14,224 nucleotides of DNA, from the NCBI GenBank assembly GCA_031278535.1, contig JAITKH010000195.1, forward strand, positions 1 to 14,224, given 5' to 3'. The notes under the pieces were generated by a model. The model was not told where the DNA came from and did not search any database. It was given only the letters and a program-made list of their open reading frames with translations. A program made the translations under genes and the position numbers. Positions 8,599 to 14,224 of this stretch are shown here, one piece after another (positions within the stretch are counted from its first letter, which is position 1; each line of letters opens with the position of its first letter). This DNA comes from Planctomycetota bacterium. Lineage in GTDB: Bacteria; Planctomycetota; SZUA-567.

Positions 8599-9812
8599 AC
8601 CAGACGACCTGCGCGGCGGCAAATGTCACGGCATACCATTCCCGCCTGGTGCTTGACGCCCTCGAAACGGCCGGCCTTGTCCTGGATCGAGGCATGTGGG
8701 AGGAGAAGCTGGCTTCGATTACGCCGGAGCGGGTGTTGGCCGAACTGTCCCGTCCGGCCCGCTACCATCCGGATCGCATGGCCGTTCTGCTCAGCCCGGT
8801 TGCCGGCCGTTTTCTTGAAAAAATGGCGATGGAAGCGGTTCGCCTCACCCGGCGGCGCTTCGGCAATGCCATTTCGCTTTTTGCTCCCCTCTATTTGTCC
8901 AATTATTGCGCCAACCGTTGCCGCTACTGCGGTTTCAATTCCAGCCGGACGCACCACCGGCGCCGGCTGTCGCTGGACGAAGCGATGAACGAAGCGTCCA
9001 TCCTCGCGGCTGATGGTTTCCGGGACATTCTCCTGGTCTCCGGTGAAGACATCGCCAATATCAACGTCGATTATCTGAGCCGCCTGGCAAGACGCCTGCT
9101 GGATGATCTCGGCTTTGCCGGCATTTCCGTCGAAATATCCATTCAGGGCGAAGAGGATTATCGGCGCCTTTTTGAAGCCGGGATCGACGGGGTTACCATT
9201 TTCCAGGAAACCTATGGCCGGGACGCTTATGCAGCATGGCATCCAACAGGACCGAAATCGGTATTCGCGAACCGGATCATGGCCTCCGAGGCGGCCGCGC
9301 GGGCCGGAATGCGCCGCATTGGACTGGGCGTCCTGCTGGGACTGGAAGACTGGCGCCTCGACGGTCTGGCTATGGCTGCTCACGCCGATGTCTTGTCGCG
9401 GCACTATTGGCGTTCCCGGACATCCTTTTCCTTTCCCCGCGTCCGTCCGGCCGAAAGCGGCCATGAGGGGCAATTTTTCCATCATCTGTCCGATGCCGAC
9501 CTGACCCAGATGATATTGGCCTTGCGCCTGTGTTTCCCGGACTCCGGCCTGACCCTGTCGACGCGGGAAAGCCCAAAACTCCGCGACAACCTGATTCCCC
9601 TGGGAATCACCCAAATTTCGGCCGGCAGCCGGGTGAATCCCGGCGGCTATGGAGAAACGGCGGGAGAGACATCCTCGACCGGGCAATTCGAGGTGGCGGA
9701 CGAAAGAAGCGCTGCCGAGATTGCCGATGCGCTCAGGGGGATGGGATTTGACCCGGTATGGAAGGATTGGGATTCCGGTTTCACGTGCGGTCGAGCGGGA
9801 GGAGCGGCATGA
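8595..9812 (+). CDS. thiH: 2-iminoacetate synthase ThiH (radical SAM tyrosine lyase)
   Basis: This cleaves L-tyrosine with a 5'-deoxyadenosyl radical to give dehydroglycine (2-iminoacetate) and p-cresol. It supplies the glycine imine for the thiamine thiazole in anaerobes. The protein has 405 residues, slightly longer than typical. The radical-SAM cluster motif CX3CX2C is Cys105, Cys109 and Cys112, within SNYCANRCRYCGF. Family signatures include FQETY, HYWRSR.SFSFPR.RP and LSTRESP, and the C-terminus has PVWKDWDS. The absence of the extra C-terminal cysteine domain and the HYWRSR block argue against the paralogue HydG. The start at 8595 is set by the ATGA overlap with fmt; the open frame further upstream lies inside fmt. 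No other thi genes are in the window. It overlaps the kinase gene downstream. Confidence 0.93.
   Translation: MNQTTCAAANVTAYHSRLVLDALETAGLVLDRGMWEEKLASITPERVLAELSRPARYHPDRMAVLLSPVAGRFLEKMAMEAVRLTRRRFGNAISLFAPLYLSNYCANRCRYCGFNSSRTHHRRRLSLDEAMNEASILAADGFRDILLVSGEDIANINVDYLSRLARRLLDDLGFAGISVEISIQGEEDYRRLFEAGIDGVTIFQETYGRDAYAAWHPTGPKSVFANRIMASEAAARAGMRRIGLGVLLGLEDWRLDGLAMAAHADVLSRHYWRSRTSFSFPRVRPAESGHEGQFFHHLSDADLTQMILALRLCFPDSGLTLSTRESPKLRDNLIPLGITQISAGSRVNPGGYGETAGETSSTGQFEVADERSAAEIADALRGMGFDPVWKDWDSGFTCGRAGGAA
9797..9804 (+). promoter_or_regulatory. Shine-Dalgarno inside thiH setting the kinase start
   Basis: GGGAGGAG lies in the last codons of thiH and ends 4 nt before ATG 9809. It supports 9809 as the kinase start, rather than the in-frame ATG at 9758, and fits reinitiation at the ATGA overlap. 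Confidence 0.7.
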
Positions 9813-11071
9813 ATTCCCGCAGCCTCGCCTCAATGGAAGGAATCGATCCGCAGCCTTCCGAAACCGCCTATTTTGAAGAAAGGCCGCCGGTCTTCCAGGA
9901 AACAATGGACATCACCGCTCTCCTGCACCATTTGGAGGACGCAACCCCGTCGGTGATAGCCGAACCGTCCGAGGAAATCAATCCCCCCGCCCGCTATATC
10001 ATCGGCCGGGAACTGGGATCGGGCTCAATCGGGCAAGTCATAATGGCACGGGATCAACATCTTGGCCGCGAAGTCGCGATCAAGGTTCTCCACGAAGGGG
10101 AAGGCCTTAGCCGTGACATCATCGCCAGGTTCGTGGCCGAAGCCCAAATAACGGCCCAATTGGAACATCCCTCGGTCGTTCCGGTACATGAAATCGGCCT
10201 CATGCCGGGCGGCATGCCCTATTTCAGCATGAAACTTGTCAAGGGACGCTCTCTGGACGACATCATCAACCTCCTGCGTATCGGCGATCGCGCCGCGTTG
10301 CGTACTTACAACCATCTGATGCGGCTCCGCCTCTTTCAGCGGATCTGCCAAGGGATGGCCTATGCTCATGCCAAGGGTGTCGTACACCGAGACTTGAAAC
10401 CATCCAATGTCATGATAGGCGAATACGGCGAAGTGCAGATTATGGATTGGGGACTCGCCAAAATCATTCCCGCTTTTTCAACAAGCAACGGCGCGGGATC
10501 GGTATTGACGGTACGCCGCGAGACCGGCAGCAACAATTCGAGGGGGTCTATCGTCGGCACCCCTTCGTATATGAGTCCGGAACAGGCGCGTGGCGACTAC
10601 GACGACATTGGGCCGCGGTCAGACGTATTCACTCTTGGACTGATTCTGGCCGAGTTGATGAGTCTGATTCGCGTCTATCGCCGCCCCGGTTTTCAGGCTA
10701 CCCTTGACGAGGCGAAACATCCCTCCGGCCCCGTGGATATCCGCAAATTGGCTCCCTGGACCGCGTTCACCCAGGATATCGACAGGGTTGTCCGCCGGGC
10801 CACCCATCCGGAGATTGAACAGCGCCATCATCACGCGGGCGAATTGTCGGCCGATATTGCCAAGCTGATCGAGGAACGCTCATCGCCGACATCCGTGAAG
10901 CGTTTCAGCAGCCAGGAGAAAACGGAAGAGGAGACGTCCATTCCCCTCTGCCAATTTCATCTTCCATCCATCGGGGAGACTCCCCGGCCAAGCGGGTTTG
11001 GGTTGGGCGTTCTGACCTTGCTGGGATTGGAAGCCGCGATCTTTCTCTTGTGGTTGTTGTTACAGTGGTGA
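9809..11071 (+). CDS. Hanks-type Ser/Thr protein kinase with C-terminal membrane anchor
   Basis: This is a predicted active PknB-like kinase of 420 residues. The first 60 residues are a low-complexity lead. The kinase domain then shows the glycine loop GSGSIGQV (Gly70, Gly72, Gly75), ATP-binding Lys92, helix-C Glu111, the catalytic loop HRDLKPSN (Asp195, Lys197, Asn200), a metal-binding DWG (Asp213) instead of DFG, and GTPSYMSPEQ with SPE in place of APE. All catalytic residues are present. After a short linker, residues about 396-419 form one hydrophobic helix that ends at the C-terminus. The protein is therefore tail-anchored with its kinase domain in the cytoplasm and no outside sensor domain. 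The start shares an ATGA with the thiH stop. The substrate is unknown. Confidence 0.93.
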   Translation: MNSRSLASMEGIDPQPSETAYFEERPPVFQETMDITALLHHLEDATPSVIAEPSEEINPPARYIIGRELGSGSIGQVIMARDQHLGREVAIKVLHEGEGLSRDIIARFVAEAQITAQLEHPSVVPVHEIGLMPGGMPYFSMKLVKGRSLDDIINLLRIGDRAALRTYNHLMRLRLFQRICQGMAYAHAKGVVHRDLKPSNVMIGEYGEVQIMDWGLAKIIPAFSTSNGAGSVLTVRRETGSNNSRGSIVGTPSYMSPEQARGDYDDIGPRSDVFTLGLILAELMSLIRVYRRPGFQATLDEAKHPSGPVDIRKLAPWTAFTQDIDRVVRRATHPEIEQRHHHAGELSADIAKLIEERSSPTSVKRFSSQEKTEEETSIPLCQFHLPSIGETPRPSGFGLGVLTLLGLEAAIFLLWLLLQW

Positions 11072-11094
11072 GTGACGTTTTTTTCGCTCGCTCA
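11069..11094 (+). terminator. Possible hairpin at the kinase stop codon
   Basis: TGAGTGACG (11069-11077) can pair with CGCTCGCTCA (11085-11094) across a loop of seven T, with one G-U pair and one bulge. It sits exactly at the end of the long operon, where a terminator would be expected. The T-run is in the loop rather than after the stem, so it is not a classic rho-independent terminator. Confidence 0.25.
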
Positions 11095-11231
11095 TCATGT
11101 GGAATTTTAAACTTTTCTCCATAAGGATGAGAGCTGCTATCGTCTGAAGCAATTGAAGCGAACCAAAAACACTAGTGGTCTGTACAGTCTCAATCCTTAC
11201 AAATTCTGAAATCCGTTTGTTCCGGGATTGA

Positions 11232-11262
11232 CCTCCGATGCCGGAGGGGAATTCACTTCCCC
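11232..11262. repeat. Two consecutive short hairpins
   Basis: CCTCCG (11232-11237) pairs with CGGAGG (11242-11247) over a 4-nt loop. GGGGAA (11246-11251) pairs with TTCCCC (11257-11262) over a 5-nt loop. They share two G residues, so they would form alternatively or after slippage. They lie inside the 11172-11338 inverted-repeat element. Confidence 0.4.
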
Positions 11263-11295
11263 GTGGGCAGAAACCGGATGAACCGGGGGCGCTCC

Positions 11296-11330
11296 CCGTA
11301 CAGTCCCAATCAAAGATTGGGACTGTACGG
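11296..11330. repeat. Perfect 16-bp palindrome with AAA loop
   Basis: CCGTACAGTCCCAATC (11296-11311), an AAA loop (11312-11314), then its exact reverse complement (11315-11330). The right arm is also the inner part of the right inverted repeat of the 11172-11338 element. This could be two transposon ends joined head to head, or a strong cruciform or hairpin site. It is not followed by a T-run, so a simple terminator is unlikely. Confidence 0.7.
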
Positions 11331-11354
11331 AACACTAGCCGATTTTCTCGGGCG

Positions 11355-11654
11355 TCAGGGTGCCGGTGAAACGGAATCTGGATGCTTGGCAGCTCCGGCA
11401 AAGGCTGGTGGCGCCCCGAGTCGGCGGTATGTCAGGGAGTTGATTTCCTGCCTGCCGATTTCGCCAAGGAGCGCGATTTTTTGGGAAAAGCGCCGCATGG
11501 AGAGCAGGAACGAATCAAACCATCCCGATTCCTGGAGCAGGTCGAGCCAACCCAAATGGGCGATGACGTTTTGGACGATTTTCCCGTCCGCCCGGCGGTT
11601 TTCGACGATCTGCAAATAGGTGCGGTTGCCCCGGGATTTGGTCCTGACAAACAT
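11355..11654 (-). pseudogene. N-terminal fragment of an IS4/IS1634-like transposase
   Basis: Reading leftward from the ATG at 11654, the first 65 or so residues look like the start of a DDE transposase of the IS4/IS1634 group. The motifs are MFVRTKSRGNRTYLQIVEN, then DGKIVQNVIAHLG and a segment with RRFSQKIALL. Such transposases normally exceed 400 residues. This frame ends at 99 residues, and its last 20-30 residues do not look like transposase. The DDE catalytic domain is missing, so it is a dead remnant. Its 3' side abuts the inverted-repeat element at 11172-11338, suggesting a deletion or a second insertion there. Confidence 0.65.
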
Positions 11655-11834
11655 GGTTAAGTTCCATTACCAATATAGGAGACAATCCATGAAAATTACG
11701 ATATTTCAATAATCAAATAAAACGTGGCACTATGTTTTGGCCGTTGTCAAGAAAGCGGCAAAACGAACATCGATATTTTCAAAATATTATGAATTCAACC
11801 GCTAAAAAATTCCCGCCCCACTATCGCCATTGTC
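11655..11834. other. AT-rich non-coding stretch between two transposase remnants
   Basis: Base composition is visibly more AT-rich than in the rest of the window. It contains a short near-perfect palindrome (ATATTTT-C-AAAATAT, around 11773-11787). It probably contains the upstream end of the minus-strand transposase remnant and the junction with the plus-strand one. No gene, tRNA or convincing promoter is seen. Confidence 0.4.
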
Positions 11835-12330
11835 GACACGCTTATCGACCACGACGGCAAGCTCATTGAGGATGCTGGCTACTTTCGGGACCACGTGGAG
11901 CAGAAGTCAAGGTGGTCATCCTGTGGAAGGACCAATATGAAGCCATCGCATCCAAAATCATCATCACCAACCAAGTGGACGGGGAAGTGAAGCGCATTGT
12001 GGGGGCGTACCGCCATTGTTGGACCGGTACGGAGACGTTTCATCGGGACGGAAAGCGGCACCTGGGGCCAGGAGACTGTCAGTTGAGAAGCGGCGAGGGC
12101 CAAGCCCGGTATTCCTGCCCCGTCTTCCTGGCGTACAGCCCTGTTATTGCTGCGGATACGTGGCGGCCGCGCACGCGATTGGTCTACCGCACTGGTGTCG
12201 ACGGTTGGCGACACCTGCCGTGTCGTGCTTCGCGACACGCTGGCCAGAACAATCCGCTGGATCGTCGAGAAGGTGCGCAAACATGCCCGGTCATCCGAGA
12301 AAGTCTTCGCCGCGTTGGTGCTTGGGGAAA
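11835..12330 (+). pseudogene. Degenerate DDE transposase C-terminal remnant with frameshifts
   Basis: Three frames together read as one decayed protein: DTLIDHDGKLIED around 11835-11873, then KVVILWKDQYEAIASKI and YRHCWTGTETFHRDGKRHLG from about 11909, then ARDWSTALVSTVGDTCR and LARTIRWIVEKV from about 12150. The WTGTETFHRDGK-type block followed by GDCQLRSGEG resembles the C-terminal catalytic region of IS4/IS701-like transposases. Frames shift near 11907 and 12145. The N-terminal half is absent. It is unrelated to, and on the opposite strand from, the fragment at 11355-11654. The link of the first segment to the same protein is uncertain. Confidence 0.6.
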
Positions 12331-12413
12331 GAGTCTTAGAAATTGGGCATTTGGCGCTTCACATGCCCAATTTGCAAAACTCCAGCTGTCATGTATTTGC
12401 AGACCCTTATCTA

Positions 12414-12441
12414 TTGACGCAGCCGATGCCGTGCGTATCAT
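12414..12441 (+). promoter_or_regulatory. Sigma70-type promoter for the LolA-like gene
   Basis: The -35 box TTGACG (12414-12419) and -10 box TATCAT (12436-12441) are separated by 16 bp. Transcription would start near 12448, about 28 nt before the ATG at 12476. It lies just after the transposase remnant, so the downstream gene has its own promoter rather than relying on the long upstream operon. Confidence 0.6.
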
Positions 12442-12475
12442 ACTCCTGTAACAACTAATGAAAAGGATTTACGGC

Positions 12476-13351
12476 ATGAGATCGACATATGCGGGTTCGA
12501 TATTTTTTCTCTTTCTCATTTCCCTTCCAGCGACTGGAGAAACAGCCGATCGGGTTCTCTCCCCCCGGGAAACCGATGCCGCCATCGACAGCGTGTTCAA
12601 TACTGCCCAGGGTGTGACCCGCATGGAAGCCGAACTTGTTACCCGCAAATCTGGAGGGATGATTAAGGGTTCCCAGATTTCCTACGAATTTCTTCGCCTT
12701 GAAACTCCTGCTCGGATGGTCCTAATCAATCGCGGAGCAAGTCAAGCGAGAATTCCGATCGATCAGTCGACGCTGATAATAGTGGACGGGAGAAATATCT
12801 GGGATGTGGAGGCCCGCCGTGACGGCGTTCGCCATCGCCAAGTCAGCCGGCGTCCCTTTCGCCCGGATCTCGGCCGTGGGCAGGCTCAAGGACTGGCGAT
12901 TTTTATTGGCCTGTTTCTCATAGGACGCGACGTTACGTCCGCCAGTGGGATTCGGGAGGATTTCGGCATCGTCTGCGTCGAGGAACCGCTCCAGGGGAGT
13001 CAAAGAACAACGCTTCATTTCACCTTGACCCCGAAACGCGGCGGGGAAACGCTGGAATTGTGGATATTGCCGGGACAAACGCTGCCATGGCGGGTACGTT
13101 CTTTTGAAAGGAAGGAAATCAAGTTTCCCCCACCCCGACCGGGAGAGCTGCCTAGGTTCAAAGTGGAAGAAACGCTTCGGGAAATCCGGGAAGTCCGCAC
13201 GAATCTGAACGGCCTGCCTCCTTTTGCGCCTGAAACGTTTCTCCTGCCGCTCGCCAACGATATGATCATTCGTGACGAACGTGAAAATCGGGTTATGGAT
13301 ATTGCCGAAATACACCGGGAACTGGAAGAGGTACGCCGTTCAATCCGATGA
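12476..13351 (+). CDS. Secreted LolA-fold-like outer-membrane lipoprotein carrier-type protein
   Basis: A 291-residue exported protein. ATG 12476 is preferred over ATG 12458 because AAAAGGA lies 8 nt upstream and the product then begins with a clean signal peptide (hydrophobic residues about 9-18, cut near ATG-ET). There is no lipobox Cys, so it is periplasmic rather than a lipoprotein. The mature part starts with a helix (AAIDSVFNTAQGVTRMEAEL), then strands with FLRLETPARMVLIN and STLIIVDGRNIWDVE, and later LHFTLTPK and LELWILPGQTLPWRV. This order of helix, then sheet, with a lipid-contact-like strand, is typical of LolA/LolB-type folds. It is longer than E. coli LolA (about 200 residues), and a Pro/Arg-rich stretch precedes the C-terminus. 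Lipoprotein trafficking is inferred; related folds serve other roles. Confidence 0.6.
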   Translation: MRSTYAGSIFFLFLISLPATGETADRVLSPRETDAAIDSVFNTAQGVTRMEAELVTRKSGGMIKGSQISYEFLRLETPARMVLINRGASQARIPIDQSTLIIVDGRNIWDVEARRDGVRHRQVSRRPFRPDLGRGQAQGLAIFIGLFLIGRDVTSASGIREDFGIVCVEEPLQGSQRTTLHFTLTPKRGGETLELWILPGQTLPWRVRSFERKEIKFPPPRPGELPRFKVEETLREIREVRTNLNGLPPFAPETFLLPLANDMIIRDERENRVMDIAEIHRELEEVRRSIR

Positions 13352-13473
13352 TTCGATTATCGGCTCTTGTAATGTACCCGTTCACGGCTTCGGTTTTGTG
13401 GGATCGGAGCCCGTAAAAATTCCGCATTTTCGGACGCCGGCCCGTTTCCGCACCTATTTTTGGAGGAAAGACG

Positions 13474-14224
13474 ATGAAAGGAATCCTGTTCGCGGCGGCG
13501 TTGTTGCTCCTAATTCCCTCGCTTTCGGCTTTCGCCGGGGAAAGGACGCTTGAATTCAAATGGGCCCAGCCCGAGCCGGCCGGCCACCCCTGGACCGACA
13601 TAGGGGAGGAAATCTGCAAGGAAATAGACCGGAGAAGCGGCGGCCGAATCAAGATAACCCAATACCCTGCCGGTCAACTGGGTAGCCACCTGGAACTGGT
13701 GGAAATGCTTCGTACCGGTTCGGTGGCCTTCCACACCTCAGGTCCGGCCGCCCTCAACGCCTTCGACGAGCGGGTTCAGATATTCAACATTCCCTATCTG
13801 ATCAAGTCCAAGGAGCAGGCCTACCGCATCTACGAGGCGGAAGTCGGCCAGAAGATGTTCAATGACGTCATTCTCAAACGAAGCGGCATCCGCACTCTCC
13901 AGTTCTGGTACTTCGGCACCCGGACCCTCACCCTCAACCGGCCGGTGAGCAAGCCGGAGGATTTGGCCGGGGACAAGGTCAGGTGCATGGAGATGCCCAT
14001 CTTTAAGGATGCCATCTCCAGCCTGGGGGCCAACCCGACCCCGATCACCTTTTCCGAACTATACTTGGCCCTCCAGACCAGGGTGGTGGACGGGCAGGAA
14101 AACCCCATCCCCACCATCTACGCCCAGAAGTTCTACGAGGTGCAGCCTTACATCATCCTCACCAACCACACCGTCCATATGGGGACGGTCCACATTTCCG
14201 AAATGGTTTGGCAACGGTTGTTCA
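13474..14224 (+). CDS. dctP: TRAP transporter solute-binding protein, DctP family (3' end beyond window)
   Basis: This periplasmic protein captures an organic acid or similar anion for a secondary TRAP transporter. The ATG at 13474 is preceded by GGAGGAAA (13462-13469). A signal peptide with cut near AFA-GE (residue 21) follows. Family features are QYPAGQLG, the IFNIPYLI stretch, Arg170 in DKVRCME (the expected carboxylate-binding Arg), and SLGANPTP with FSELYLALQTRVVDGQENP. 250 codons are present without a stop; the family is about 330 residues, so the last quarter is missing. The dctQ and dctM membrane genes would be expected downstream. It lies 122 bp after the LolA-like gene, a gap with no clear promoter or terminator. 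The substrate cannot be told from this part. Confidence 0.93.
   Translation, partial: MKGILFAAALLLLIPSLSAFAGERTLEFKWAQPEPAGHPWTDIGEEICKEIDRRSGGRIKITQYPAGQLGSHLELVEMLRTGSVAFHTSGPAALNAFDERVQIFNIPYLIKSKEQAYRIYEAEVGQKMFNDVILKRSGIRTLQFWYFGTRTLTLNRPVSKPEDLAGDKVRCMEMPIFKDAISSLGANPTPITFSELYLALQTRVVDGQENPIPTIYAQKFYEVQPYIILTNHTVHMGTVHISEMVWQRLF

Larger units (their letters stand above)
11172..11338. repeat. Inverted-repeat-bounded element, possible MITE or IS-end remnant
   Basis: The 24-nt arm 11172-11195 (starting CTAGTGGTCTGTACAG) matches the reverse complement of 11315-11338 at 21 of 24 positions. Both outer ends carry CTAGTG/CACTAG. The 167-bp interval has no coding potential I can support, but several small palindromes lie inside. 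This is the layout of a miniature inverted-repeat element or of two IS ends left together after a deletion. A third copy of the core motif lies at 11298-11311. The element family is not recognised. Confidence 0.5.

Noticed and set aside
8595..9812. HydG ([FeFe]-hydrogenase maturase) as an alternative to ThiH
   Set aside because: The protein lacks the extra C-terminal cysteine-bearing domain of HydG and is too short. The HYWRSR and PVWKDWDS blocks are ThiH-like, and no hydE or hydF is nearby.
11296..11330. Rho-independent terminator for the long operon
   Set aside because: The stem is strong, but no T-run follows it and it lies more than 200 bp after the kinase stop. Repetition of its arm motif nearby fits a mobile-element end better.
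11060..11401. 113-codon minus-strand frame after the kinase gene
   Set aside because: It crosses the inverted-repeat element and the transposase remnant, has no ribosome site I can support and resembles no known family.

Overview
The window is about 14.2 kb of GC-rich bacterial DNA. Every intact gene lies on the + strand. LolA-like and TRAP-type periplasmic proteins suggest a cell with an envelope and a periplasm, so probably a Gram-negative. Indolepyruvate:ferredoxin oxidoreductase (IorAB) and the radical-SAM tyrosine lyase ThiH both point to an anaerobe. I cannot place the lineage from sequence alone. A Hanks-type kinase with DWG in place of DFG would suit Planctomycetota, Lentisphaerota or deltaproteobacterial groups, but that is only a lead.

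Region 1 (1-11071) is a tightly packed co-directional run. The order is lon (5' end outside the window), sppA, a large secreted protein of unknown function with a very acidic tail, iorA, iorB, fmt, thiH, and a Ser/Thr protein kinase anchored by one C-terminal membrane helix. Junctions are short or overlapping: lon/sppA overlap, fmt/thiH and thiH/kinase share ATGA stop-start overlaps, and the largest gap is 96 bp (iorB-fmt). It reads as one or two operons that join protein quality control and peptide breakdown (Lon, SppA), ferredoxin-linked oxidation of aromatic 2-oxoacids (IorAB), initiator-tRNA formylation (Fmt), thiazole synthesis (ThiH) and phosphosignalling.

Region 2 (11072-12413) has no intact gene and is a mobile-element graveyard. 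It holds a set of inverted repeats that includes a perfect 16-bp palindrome with a 3-nt loop, the N-terminal fragment of one transposase (minus strand), an AT-rich stretch, and the frameshifted C-terminal part of a second, unrelated transposase (plus strand).

Region 3 (12414-14224) starts with a good sigma70-type promoter that drives a secreted LolA-fold-like protein. It ends with the first 250 codons of a TRAP-transporter solute-binding protein (DctP family) that runs off the window.

I found no CRISPR array, tRNA, rRNA or defence system. The least explained items are the acidic-tailed secreted protein beside SppA, the translationally coupled fmt-thiH-kinase trio, and the repeat structure in Region 2.
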